From Syncephalis plumigaleata (taxonomy: Eukaryota > Zoopagomycota > Zoopagomycetes > Zoopagales > Piptocephalidaceae), in assembly GCA_025201365.1 (NCBI GenBank), contig JAIXMF010000012.1, positions 496,001 to 560,000 on the forward strand: a stretch of 64,000 nucleotides of DNA, written 5' to 3'. Position numbers and translations under genes: made by a program. Positions within the stretch are counted from its first letter, which is position 1, and the number at the start of each line of letters is the position of its first letter. Positions 20,386 through 32,559 of the stretch are shown here, in pieces. The notes beneath the pieces were generated by a model. That model worked only from the letters and a program-made list of their open reading frames with translations, was not told the origin of the DNA and made no database searches.

Positions 20386-21403
20386 TTGCCAATACTCATT
20401 GCCATCCATCATTGACAAGCATCCACTAGCAACATGAATAAACATGAATCATTTTGATCTGTATCGACATGTCATTACTGTATTCCTTCCTATCTCATTA
20501 TTGCTTCATTACCTTCTACTTGTCAGAACGACATTGTATTTTAGTCTGCTCATTCCTCTCTTTCATCCAGAATCAATCATTCCATACACTCATTCCATTC
20601 TACTATTCCGGCATCTTCATCAGTAATGTAAGTTATTTATTCCATTCTACAGTCATTATACACATAACAATAAAGATAAGCTGTCCATTGTGTGCACATT
20701 CTAATACCGCGTAAACACAGATATTTATTATGATCTACTCGTTATTCACATTCTTGCCAATGCTTTTACACAATAAACATCCATCTTTACAACAACTATA
20801 TGTTGATTTTTCGAGCAACTGCTGTTCTACATTGATGCAAATGGTGTATATCATAGATGAATCTATACTAGATGATTAGCCTTGCTCGGCTTTGACGACG
20901 ACTGAAACGGTTAGTCCACCCACTGACCGAGAATAACATCCGACTCCATTCTAATTACCGAATACTTGCTGCGGTATGTCAGCCATGTGATATGCCCAGT
21001 TTTATTTACCGATTGAGACGACGACTGCCCATACTCATATAGAAGTGCCGTTAATGGTAATAATCGAGTGTTCGCTATGCTGGCAGTAATTAATGTAGCA
21101 TAGATTGCATAATAGCAGTATCGCGTGTATCAATACCTATCATTGATCATACCATATGGATGTTTATAAATTGATGATGGTGATGATAATGATGATGATG
21201 GTATCATTAGTTGTAGTAATTGCTAGCTAATCATTCTCATCCATTCAACTAATAGTGAATATCGTACACGAATACAGTATGATAAAGTAACAATTTATAA
21301 TTGGTATGTGTTTAACAATTAGATTCCATGTGTTCAGGATGATCGAATGAATCAGGTCGTTATTCAATAGGCTTGCTAGGACACCATCGATGGGATGTTG
21401 CTA
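20386..21403. other. spacer of the inverted repeat, downstream of the IleRS remnant
   Basis: This is about 1 kb of AT-rich DNA with a GATGATGATAAT microsatellite near 21,170-21,205. No gene is supported; the short frames between 20,440 and 20,720 are composed of Leu/Ser/Phe from pyrimidine-rich sequence. The stretch 20,880-21,000 is somewhat GC-richer and could be another eroded exon, but nothing matches. Confidence 0.4.
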
Positions 21404-22592
21404 TTAGTTATATGAATGCATAGCAGTGTCAATGATGTGTCTCTTGTTATTGTTCACAACAAGTCGGCATCGATTGCATAGACATTCCGGTTGATCAGAT
21501 CGATAGCTCCAACATCTAGGACATTTATGTCGTGCCGATAAACGTATAATCATTTGACCAGATGCATCATTCATACTGTATATTACGTTGCCGATCAATA
21601 ATCATTATCATGGCACACTCATACTGCATACTTCATACTTACTTGGTAATGATATCGTTTCACTAATAAGAACAGTGTCATTTCTCGTGGTTAATGTCGA
21701 CTGTGCAGCAATATTAACCGATGCACATAAGAACAGCTCAGGTAGTTGTGATGCTAATGCGTATTGCTTAATAAAATATAAACGAATAATATCACTATCG
21801 CTATTGTTATTATTGTCGTCTTACCGTATTTCTGTAGTAATTGTCCTAGTGGAGACATTGCACTGTCGTCTAGTTCTAGTGTCAGATCGATTTGCTCGCT
21901 TGTCTTGATTCCCCTGTCAGTCAATGAGATTTGTAAATAAATCATTTGGTATACTGCAGATAGCACTTACTTGGCCTGTCGCGTCTTCCCGACTAGCTGG
22001 TAGTACTGACTACGAAGGTGTCGTAGCACTGTCCAGTCTTGTTCCAAAGCAGTATTATGCCAACGATCATCCTATTCATTGCCAATGCTCGAGTGTTAGA
22101 CCATACATAGCTCAGTGATTGCAAGTGTTTACCAGAGATATCCATCCGACTGGAATATGCTATCAAGTGGTGTTGACCAACCGACGAGGAGAAAAGCTGA
22201 ATCTCCTCGGCTAAATGACAAGTAATTGGTGCGAGTGCGCGTGTGTACACCTCAATTATCTATATGGCATTCCTTGCTTAGCTACAGTTGCATATCAAGT
22301 ATCAATGGCTTCTTACGTGGTATACGGCAGTCTGTGCCGACCTTCGTGCCAACGATAATTTGTCGTCAGCGTAAACGCGCTCCTTGATAGATTCAACGTA
22401 GAACGCCGATAGTTGTGAGTTGGTAAAGCGATTCAATTCTTGAATAACCACAATAAACAAGAAAGATATTAGTTCTACCGTTGTGTATGCTGCTCACACT
22501 TCTTATCGACATACCTTTATTGAACGAGAATACTTGGTAAGCCTTGTTAATTAACGTGGCAGAACAATGTAGCCCATGTAAGATATAATGAT
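21404..22592 (-). pseudogene. mitochondrial-type isoleucyl-tRNA synthetase, 3' exons only
   Basis: Exons on the minus strand read, in order: DHYILHGLHCSATLINKAYQVFSFNK; LNRFTNSQLSAFYVESIKERVYADDKLSLARRSAQTAVYH; EVYTRALAPITCHLAEEI; WHNTALEQDWTVLRHLRSQYYQLVGKTRQ; GIKTSEQIDLTLELDD; LPELFLCASVNIAAQ; and the C-terminal zinc motif KCPRCWSYR...CLCNRC. These follow the anticodon-binding region and Zn-binding tail of bacterial/mitochondrial IleRS. The introns are conventional except around 22,185-22,150, where joining the frames needs a 22-nt intron or a small deletion. The whole Rossmann catalytic domain and the editing domain are absent. The upstream side meets the right arm of the inverted repeat at 22,664, so the gene was truncated by that rearrangement and cannot make an active enzyme here. 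Confidence 0.75.
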
Positions 22593-22664
22593 CTATCAAG
22601 TAACGATGAGAATGCAAAAAGGTTAACGTAATCAATATTCATTATTATTATTAAGTTGATTGTA

Positions 22665-23318
22665 TTATGTTATAATATGTTTATTAAGTGAAGGAAAGCC
22701 CGCATAGGAAGCATATTTGTGTACACCCAAAGCAATACTGGCCATAGACCAGTAAGCTACCCCTATCCCTCCTAAGCCAAACAATGCTGGCTTAGGCAAC
22801 CCAAATATGCTTCCTATGATTGCGATATCTAGACTATAATGGCAGTAATTAAATGGTTGATAGCGTTGTAAATGAATAATAAAGAGTGTAATTAGTAAAC
22901 GGCAGCTATTAATATTGAATGTATGCACGAGTGGCCATATTTACTTACCTTCTAACTATTGTTGTGCGTTGCGCGTATTCTCGTAATATGAATAAACGGC
23001 TATCTAATTAAGCAAAATGGTTAGTAGCAAAAGGGTAGCGAGGCAGATGCCGTTGTATGTCCTAGAATTCCCCACGGAATACTATTGAGCAATCTTTCGA
23101 TCAGCGTAATAGCGGACATACACAACATCTACCTACCGCGATAAATGAGTGTCTTGTAATAGCAGAACTCTGCTACCTTTATTAGCCTTCCAACTATTCA
23201 AGACATTCAAGTATTGCTTACATTGATTGCGGATTACTACAACCATAACAGCTTACTTAAGGAGAGCTGGTTTAGCAGCGCTCGATGAAAACTGTATCGC
23301 AGTGCGTGCCCCGTTCCA
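22665..23318 (-). CDS. unidentified small, possibly membrane protein, right-arm copy
   Basis: This is the mirror of 19605-20258 with the same exon layout and at least two codon differences: Gly to Ser in the hydrophobic segment and Ala to Thr as the last residue before TAA. The gene ends exactly at the arm boundary, so its 3' flank differs from that of the left copy: here it runs into the isoleucyl-tRNA synthetase remnant. The function is unknown. Confidence 0.45.
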
Positions 23319-24572
23319 CTACTCTGAACTACCTCCAGTCACTTAAGCTCGCTGCTACTTTCGACTGTAGCTCCAGCAACCAATGTCCCATGCATGTGTA
23401 CATTCAAGCAAATAAAGCGCAAATATATAGTACCTATTAGCATACTTATTGTTACCGCCATACGAACAAATATAATAAAGGATAACTCATTCTATGTATA
23501 TAAGCGACAGTATTATGTAGGAAGTGTCATTACAAGAAAAGAGTAGCAGAATGATGGTGGAAAACGGAAGAGAAATAAAAAGCGCAAAAGACGTAGACAG
23601 TTGAGAAAGATAACGGATGCAGTGTGCGGTCGGTTAGTTCTGATGGGCTAGGACTAAATAGTAGTTGACGGTGACAACGTGCACAGGATTAAGCTAGGTT
23701 GCAATGCGATATTGTAGTGACATGACTACAGTGCATAGGTGGAATAACGGCGTGAGAATTTTTTGGTAAGGATTGTGTAACCTAGATGGAATAGCTGTTT
23801 GATAATCGTTTTTGGAAGCGTTGTGTTGGATAAGTGAACAAAGAAATGAGGAAAACGATAGCTTGCGATATCTGAATTGGCATGAGCCAACAGCGTCGAA
23901 AGAATGGGATGAACTGCCAACCTCATAAGCACTAGTAAAAGAGGAAAGAAAGGAAGGGGATCCTGGTAAACGATATCGGTGCGGAAGTGCTTTGTCAATA
24001 ATCAGACAGATCGTGACTTCTTTACGCAGAGTGAAGCCACCTTCCAAATAAAGACGATGCAAGAGCGCAGTCACTTTGCTTGTTTATCTTGACGACCAAT
24101 ATCTTCTACACTCTGTAAATTTATCATGAATAAAGATATTTACATTAAATGTGCACGGCGTATTCTACCAAGTGTCAAGCAATGTAAGCAAACTTGCCGC
24201 GTCGAAATCGGTCAAGTATTAGCAAAGATCGTAAAAAACATGTGATTATTATAGTGTTAGAGCTGTTCAGTTCTGCTCAGTTCTACGCAGTAGGAGCTTG
24301 AAATATTCACAGGTACAAAGCGTACTGGACGAAGTGTAGCGGTATAAGCTAAAGCTTCAGTTTTATGACCTATGTGCTGCGTTATATAAAGCCACTAGTG
24401 ATGGCGACAGTAGGTACTGGGCTATGCACAACCTCTTATTCCGCTACTCTTCCAGTTCTATCCACTACCTAGTTCAACCTCGGTTTACGCGCAAGCTTTT
24501 ACTTATCCCATACAGCTCCACTCCTGCTTTCTATACCCTTACAGTTATATACTTAACGATTGCGCTCTCAAG

Positions 24573-26961
24573 ATGGAACGACGTGCCGGTCCAGCACCAG
24601 TACGAGTGCCAGCGTCAAAGTCCGCACCTATTCTAATACCAGCTACTACCGCTGGTATTAACGGTGGAAGAGTACGTATTGCCGCTTTTACTTCAGCTCC
24701 TATTCCCGCTACCGCCACTGCTGCTACTACTACCGCTACCACCTCTCCTACTACTGTTGCTACTGCCACTGCTACTGCTTCTACTACTACCACTGTCGCT
24801 GCTGCTGCCTCGGAGTCGGTGCCTGCTCAAACAGCGGTGTTATCGCCAAAGCCAGCACAACTATCATCTGCTGGCGACGGTGGCTCAGGTATAGGGAAAA
24901 AGCACAGTAAATTTATTCGTGTGCCTTTTGAGTGGCTCAAGCTTCAGCAGGAGAAACGCGCGAAGCTAGTAGGGTGGATAACGCCAGAAGAGGATAATAA
25001 GCAAGGTAAGCTGTGTTTAAATGATACTGGCGACAATAACTAACTTATCTACAGAATTGTTACTTTACCGTGGCGGCAAACTATCATTCGGTAATGGGGC
25101 GGACTGGTAAGTTACTATTACGTCACTTTGATCTACTTGCTAATTGCAACATATTAGTGACTATAAGTTTCCTCTCGATACGATCTGTGCTCTTGATATA
25201 TCAGAGGTAAGATCATAATCATATTAAACGATGGATATAATCTAACCTGCAGCTCATTAGAAGAATGGCAAGATCCATATCATAGTAAGTACTATGCTCA
25301 AATGTATTGAACGTTTAACTAATTGTTTATTAGAATGGAGGTCCTGCTGCCTTATTTAGTAAGTTATTGGTATGTACGGTCGAATACTCATGCTAATCAA
25401 CTCTGTAGTAAACAATATACAAGAAAATGAACATAGAACATTTATAAACGTTGGTATTATGAAGATAACCATGGGCGATTGTAAGTTATAGCCTTCTTTA
25501 CAAATTTGAACTAATTATATATATAGACAAATTTTTATATACTGCGTTAGAACACGCAGAATCAGAGCAGGTGTTGCCTGTTTATTACACACAGGTAAAT
25601 GGAGACAAATGTATACAATATTACTACTAACACGGTACAGATGCTCGGAGAGTACTATCATACTACAAAGTGTCTCGGCAGGTAAGCGACCAAATAGCTA
25701 AATACAGGGAAATTCTATAATGAATAGCTAACGTGCGCATCTAGTGGCGGTTTCGGCGCCGTCTACAAAGGAATATCGCGCACTGCCGGGGAAGAAGTGG
25801 CGATCAAGCAAGCCCATAGCGGCAATACGGCACTGGAAAACGAATGGGGCATAATGCGAAAATTTCGCAAACAACAAAATATTTTACGTGTCATTAACTT
25901 CAATCAAAATGACTATGGCACGTTTGTTGTCGCGGAACTCGCTAAGGGAGGTAGTCTTTTAGACTACATTAAGAAAACCCCAATACTTCTCCCTGAAGAC
26001 AAGGTCAAGGCAATTGTCCGCCAAATCCTGTTGGCGCTTCAGGTAAGTAATACAACTATGACTACTATTAAAGCTATATTAACCATATACTATTAGGATT
26101 TGCACAACGCCAATACCGCTCACCTTGGTAAGTAATCAGCTGTGCTTAGGATTAACTAATAATGTGTACTCATGGTGATTTATTTAATGTAATCCAATTA
26201 CAATTAGACATAAAAGTAAGTCATTTATTTATTTGCTTTATTACAAATATTAACACAAACATAGCTGGAAAATGTTCTTTTCAAGGACAAGGACTGTACA
26301 CACATCCTCTTGGCAGATTTTGGATTGTCGCACGAATTCGTATATCCATATACGCCTATCCAGTCGCTTATTGGCACCCCAATGTATACGGCACCGGAAA
26401 TCCTCTTGTGCCAGGAAGATGCGACAACAATTGTGCAATCCTTCATAAACCAAGGTGATATCGGTATGCAGAAAGTCGCCTATATTTTAAATTCGTACCT
26501 TGGATGCAGTACAAGTGGCGATATGTGGGGCGTAGGCGTGCTTACATATTTGCTACTATGCCGTAAGTTAATCTCTGCTTAAAATTAATGATAGCTAACG
26601 CGATATACTATAGATGATCATCCATTCCCGGGATGCATGGGTAAGCGCACTTATAAAGAGTGCCTAAAGGAAGTTTTAAATGAACAAACACCATTTAAAA
26701 TTATAAATTTCAATGAACCTGTGCACGAAGGTAGGTTACGAGTACACTAATAAAATCAGCTAACTATAACGAATACTGTTAGGTATTGATTTTATTAACC
26801 GTCTTCTTCAATTGAATCCTATCCAACGAATGACGGTCAAGGATGCCCTGCAGCATCCATGGCTTAATTCATTGGAAGAAACGAACAAGCGCGAGCTTGC
26901 TAGCCACTCACAATCCGACCAGGCCGATCAACCACCAAAGCGACCACGGTACGCTCCTTAA
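24573..26961 (+). CDS. FHA-domain protein kinase (Chk2/Rad53-like), right-arm copy
   Basis: I resolved 14 exons: 24573-25005, 25055-25106, 25158-25206, 25261-25284, 25334-25358, 25409-25480, 25527-25594, 25641-25681, 25745-26042, 26097-26127, 26208-26215, 26265-26562, 26614-26730 and 26783-26961. They sum to 1,695 nt in one frame (564 residues), which strongly supports the model. Residues after the low-complexity N-terminus form an FHA-like domain (LLYRGGKLSFGNGAD, KNGKIHI, NGGPAALF, MKITMGD). The kinase domain has a complete motif set: GSGGFG glycine loop, VAIK lysine, HLDIKLEN catalytic loop, DFG, GTPMYTAPE and DMWGVG. The layout matches Chk2/Rad53-type checkpoint kinases; other FHA kinases are possible. 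Exon 11 is only 8 nt. Confidence 0.88.
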
Positions 26962-27199
26962 ATGTCATCACTGGTGTATCATGCAATTCTGTTCAATAAA
27001 TGTACTACTATTGTCATTAACAATTTAAATCACTGCATACAAACATTTCTATACTTGCTACTCCATTCATTCCACTGTTGCTTTCTCTATTCATTACAAT
27101 TTATTCATTCATTCTACCTTATCCCACTACATACACATGCTCGCCACTATTATCATTTCACTCTGCGTGTATCCACAATTCCATCTATTGCTCATTCCC

Positions 27200-27560
27200 C
27201 TTGTTATTTATTTCTTTAAACAGCACGCGTCTTCTTCGTGTCAGCTGCATTCTAACTGTTTTCCATGTTTCCCTTTCCCTTCTTTACCACTATTGTCTTC
27301 TTTCTGCTAACTTCATTTCCCCTGTCATTCAACAACACGCGTCTTCTTCATGCCAACTGCATTTCCCTGTCATTTCCCTTACCACTAAACAGTAAGTGCC
27401 TTCTTTGTGTCAACTACATTCCACTTGTCAGTAAACAACACACGTCTACTTCCTCTTAACTATATGCTAGCTAGTTCTTTTACTTTCTCAGTAATACGTG
27501 TCTTCTTCGTGTCATTCACATTCCACTTACTCCTTCTTTCACTTTAGCATATACATTCCC
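27200..27560 (+). repeat. degenerate tandem repeat tract (right-arm copy)
   Basis: This is the mirror of the left-arm tract, here pyrimidine-rich on the plus strand. The motif CGCGTCTTCTTC followed by a GTCAGCTGCATT-like block recurs several times with divergence. No gene is supported here. Confidence 0.6.
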
Positions 27561-28024
27561 AATAGCAGCTATTCTGTCATACTATCTCTATGACTTTTAT
27601 TTATCTCTTTGTTTTCCTCTTCCTCTAAGCTATCTACATGCTCACTTGTCGTTATTATTACTATACCAATAAGCCTTGTTTATTGTTCGTTCTAGTCCTT
27701 TGTTTTCTATCACTGTCCTGCTTATTTATCAATGTTTGAGCGTTTACTACTCTCGTTGTAATATGTACCTTTTACTTTTACCACTCTTTTCCGTCATCTG
27801 TTTGTATGCCACCCTTATGTCATGCTTTTATTTGTATTTCATTTGTTTACTGCCATCTACATACTCTATCTACCTACAAACATACACTGCTTCCTCAAAT
27901 AAACTGGCATACGTGTTCATGCTCCCTTCCTTGCTCCTACTTTAGAAATAATGTAGAAATACTGATTCAAACGTCAATAATATTGACTACATTCTATTTC
28001 CATTTTATTCGGTAAGTTGACATT

Positions 28025-28145
28025 TTTATTCATTGCTAATACACGAGATAATATCCAGATAATATGTACTAATTCCCACTCTAAATGTCAATCACCTAAT
28101 ACTCAACAACAACGACATAACGGGATGATCAACTATGCTAATACT
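28025..28145 (+). repeat. diverged direct repeat X, copy 2
   Basis: This lies about 90 bp beyond the outer end of the right arm and is the partner of 20,259-20,385. I see no coding content. The rest of 28,146-28,391, up to the glucosidase stop codon, also shows nothing recognisable. Confidence 0.7.
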
Positions 28146-28391
28146 GGTATAACCTATTTATTACAATCACGCAAATATAATCTAGTCAGGTATGGTAATG
28201 ATATAATAAACATAAAGGTTTAAGTGGTATTACAAGTTATTACAACCATTAGGCAATACGCAAACGGAATGCCTCATATCGATGCTTAGTCTTTCTTAAA
28301 ACGCTTTCAAATAATTACTATGAAATGACTAGTTGGTTTTTTATTATTGATAATAAAGCCTGGACATATCTTCTGCTAGTAATAACGACAT

Positions 28392-31300
28392 CTAGTATTT
28401 TTCTGCCATAATCAACACGATCAATGCACTCCATCCGGTAAATGGATGTGACCGACGTCCTGCTCCATTAACTTGTGAGTACTGCTCCCATAAGAATCCT
28501 GTCTTTTTATATTGCTATCATAATAGGTTACAGGTTTGTCTGCCATCATTCAGATTGGAATGCTTACCTTGTATAAGTTGGTAACCACATTCTTACGTAG
28601 TTGACCATAGATTTTAGTCGCTTTCTTTTGGTATGGTCCCTCGACCGTAACGTAATTCTAATGGATATCCATTAGCTTTAATACCTACACTTAATAGATG
28701 AATACCTTGTATAACGATGAAAGTGCCAGGTAATTTATATTCATCCATATAGGTCCACGCCAATAGTTTTCACCTTGTCCGTAGTATGGATCTTGCTTTG
28801 AAAGCGAGCGCAATCCATAGGATGTCCACAAATGACTCTTGTCGTAGATGAGATCAAGTAAATGATCCAAATGCGCGGATTCCGGTGGTAGTAATCCCAA
28901 TAGTAACGGGAATAGCGTGATATAACCACGATGGCATACGAATTCCGATTCATCTAAATGGTGTCGTGTCAATGGTATTGATGTAATAGTAACAATCGAA
29001 CTAAACGCCTTACCTTCATGGTTGACCGACAAGTCACAATAGATTTTTTCCTTTTCATTCCAATGAAGTGCTAATGAGTAAGTAAACGAATAAACATTGT
29101 GATACGTGTTAATCAGCTATGTTTACTCTTTTGTGTTCAACTTACCGTCAATATTTGCAACAATATTTTGATATTCCTGCTCGTATTCATCAGCATCGTC
29201 CTCTTCACCAAGTCGTTCTGCCATCATTCTTAGTGTTTTGGCCGTGTAACCCATCCAGCAAAGCAAGTCCAAATGTAGCTCGCCTGGATGCGGTGTACCG
29301 CGTGGATAATCGTCCAATCCTACACGATAGTATTAGCTTTCAATGCACGAATATTCCACGACAAGCGTTAAGCACTTGCCCGATGTTAAGGTATGATTCA
29401 ATGTGCGGCCTCGCCATCGGTAGGCTTCCTTACTAGGCGCGCTGCGTCCCCATCGCTTAATCTCGCCCTTTTGCGTTCTACGGAACCAGTGGTAGAATCG
29501 ACGAATAAACGGGTAAAGTCCAAGCAGGTAATCAGTGCCTAGTTGCGATTCAAGCAAGTGTCGATTGCGCACAATCTCTGGATCCTCTGACGTAAGAATA
29601 TGCTGACGTATATTCTTTAACTCGTCCTCCTCTAGCATTGATATTAATGATGATTACTTGACATGGCATGCATTATACATTACCCGTGTCCTCGTGCATA
29701 GTTGACTCTAATCTCGATTCATGAGCAATTTGTCGTTCCATAAACATACGCACCGGAATAATCAATGTAGGTGGATTGGCATAATGCGGGAATTGAGTCT
29801 GGAATTCCTCAGGCACCTATACAAATAATAATAGTCGTGATGTTATTATTACTAGCGCTATTCTGCTTACCATGATAAGCAACAGCATGTCCTTTAACTT
29901 ACCTTACTGCGTGCCTCATCGCCAAGAATCTGTTCTCGCGCGATCCATCCATTGTCGTCCATTTTAGTAAACCAAGAACGTAGGATATCAAGACTAGCAG
30001 GAATATCATTAGCGTATACGTCATTATTTATGAACATATATATCACCTTAGATCGTTATCCCATTGTCCAATAAGCATTTGGTGGAAACCTTCATCCCTA
30101 GATGATTTACGACGATATAAGCATAACCGACCTATTGACTAGCACTACATGCTGCATTATAAGATTACCATAAAAATCCGCGAGGGAAGAAGGATCTTGA
30201 GGGTGTACCCGTGAATAGCGAAGTAGGCTTCGTTTTCTCGGGATGAGGAGTAGCCACCGGGAACTCATCTTCATCCAGTTCATCACGATCGGCCTGCTCG
30301 TCGGGAGTACGATCCACGATACTATCACCGTAGAAATAGCTGTATCGTTGCACGTATACATACAGATGAGTGAACATGCAAACAATTAGCATGCTTACTT
30401 ACCCGATTCCTCCAAGTAGATTACTTAGAGCTGTCTGTGCAAATTGTATATATCGCTTGGAATAACCCTTGCCAGTTAGGTTGAATATCTTTTCGAATCG
30501 AGTATCAAATGCTTTGTACGCATCTTGAATGGCTGTGTTCACATCGCCTATAAGTGTATTAGTGTATATATGTAGAATTAGCATGATACCCTTTGATAAT
30601 GCACAACTAATATTACAACCTACCCTTGTATGGTGGGGAAGAATCAGACTTGAATGTAACGTCAAACTAAACGGTGTCCTCTTAGTTTACTACATGCAAT
30701 GCAACGCTCACACACAGTACACCCTACCTGGAATGCTCCTTTAAACGTCTTTTGTATATAGTAGAGATTGGCCCCTTCATTGATACGATCCTCGATGGTG
30801 AATAGCTTCTCGGGATCGGGAAGCACATGTGAATCGTTAGGTACGAGTCGTTCAATTTGCGACATTAAAAACTTTTCAAATAACTCTAATCATATAGTAA
30901 TTGGTTTAGACAATATTGCTTCAGTAGTGTCCATTGTATAGCAGGTACCTTTAGCACGCCATGTATTGCCATCCGTAATACGTGAACCCCAAACATGTGA
31001 GACTCCCTTGGATTTAGGTCCTACACACACACATACATAAGGCATTATGTTAATTACCACTTGACGTGTAAATGTATACTTGCTCACCATCACTAATACT
31101 AATGGTAAAGTTGCCTAATCCTTCCGTATCACCACGTAGCTTAATCGGCTTCTTGTATCCCTGTGTTTTAGCGAGATTATACCAACTATTCAGCAATGCT
31201 ACATAATCATTAATGTATATTACTATTTACCTTATCACTAGGTTTATTGACAAAGTCAAGTTCACCGATACCATCGAAACCTACGTAGAATATAACCGAA

Positions 31301-32194
31301 ATATGTGATGGTGTAGCATCTAATGCATCTATTGTTAAAACACGAACGCTCGCTTGGCAGTGGATTTCTTACCGGTTGCATTGGGTGTACCACTAATACG
31401 AACAGACCAATCGCCACCTAGTTGTAGCATGAGCAAGTAAATGAGCAACTATCATCTTGCATCATACACTGGACATATCCATCACTTACCATGATCGCCA
31501 CCTGGTCGCTTAACGAATTCTGTTTTCAGCGTATAGCTAACACCGCCATCGACCAACTCTTGCATGCCAAAGAAACGACCATCGTGTTTCAGATAGCCAT
31601 AGCGTTCAAAGTTATCGCCATGCTCGCAGGTATGTCGAATATCTAGAGAAGAAGTAGTTATATTCATTGCCGTTACAATACACGTATTGGTTGAGACACT
31701 TTACAGCATTGCTACTTACGACGAAAACCAGAATAGTCGTCCATTTTAAACCACATTAATCCTGTCATAACCGATTGAGGTAGACGCGGTCGAGTACCAA
31801 AGTAGAGGTTAGGCCGATACGTGCCCCAGAACAATGTGCTATTGGCGGCGCGTTCAGCGCTCACCTTCTGCTCGAGCAGCGTATGATCGAGTGAGTGAAC
31901 GGATTCCGCATAGTGAGGCAGGGTGGACGTGATAATGAAGATAAGAAACAGGCCAATATTGGTCAAGAGTAATACCCAGGTGAGCGGAGTGGGTCGCCCT
32001 GTTGCCGCTTGTCGCAACATCTTGGCAGACGAGTGAGCGTGTCGCGAGGGATGCTCAGTCGCTAGCGAAGCGATAGCCGTACGTGATAAATTGTCGCTAG
32101 TCGAGGAGGTTTCAGTGTTCGCTGTAGTAGAGTCACCAGTATAGAGTGGTAGGTAGGATGCGGAGGAGCCAGTGTTTGAAGACGTACGCGGCAT
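28392..32194 (-). CDS. CWH41: mannosyl-oligosaccharide glucosidase (ER glucosidase I, GH63)
   Basis: This enzyme removes the outermost alpha-1,2-glucose from the N-glycan precursor in the ER lumen. The ATG at 32,194 opens a short cytosolic Ser/Thr-rich tail followed by one membrane anchor ([19 protein letters not shown]), as in type II GCS1/Cwh41 proteins. The GH63 N-terminal domain is clear ([48 protein letters not shown]). The C-terminal (alpha/alpha)6 catalytic domain is recognisable ([31 protein letters not shown]). The last exon ends [16 protein letters not shown]...[10 protein letters not shown], with TAG at 28,394-28,392. The gene is split by many short introns, some exons below 100 nt, which I did not all map. 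Confidence 0.9.
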
Positions 32195-32559
32195 ACGGAT
32201 TACAATCAACAATAAACAAAACAAAAAGGGAAAGGAGGAACAAGGAGGAGGAAGCGCGAAAGGTAAGTGGATAGATAAGGCTTTAGCGCGTAGGTCAACG
32301 ACACAACTACAGTTCTAGTAATAGTGTAGTTAGTAGTTAGTAGTAATAAGCGTAGAAGCAAAATAATAGTAATATTAGAGCGACAATGGATCATGGAAAG
32401 AGAAACGATGCTGCCATTTCACAATCATGGATTCTGACTTTATTCGTATTAGTATCATTTTATTATATGGTTATTTCCTAGGTAAAGAACAAATATGTCT
32501 TCTTTATTCAATGATAATGCGTATCTATATACACATAGAATGGTTCAACGACGACAAGC

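Larger units (their letters stand above)
22665..27936 (-). repeat. right arm of giant inverted repeat
   Basis: This is the mirror copy of the left arm: about 5.27 kb, without the LTR element and with one instead of two copies of the 28-bp unit. It carries the second copy of the FHA-kinase gene (plus strand) and of the small gene (minus strand). It retains the uninterrupted sequence at about 27,125-27,145 into which the LTR element inserted in the other arm. Confidence 0.93.

Noticed and set aside
23161-23345. Coding-like stretches on the plus strand of the right arm (LPTIQDIQVLLTLIADYY..., GLAALDENCIAVRAPFHYSELPP), considered as a fungal transcription-factor fragment
   Set aside because: They lie antisense to exons of the small gene, whose exons join in frame on the other strand with proper splice sites including a TACTAAC branch point.
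9203-27936. CRISPR array or bacterial-type mobile island as explanation of the repeats
   Set aside because: Spliceosomal introns throughout and the Ty3/gypsy element show eukaryotic DNA; the repeats are one large inverted duplication, not regularly spaced short repeats.
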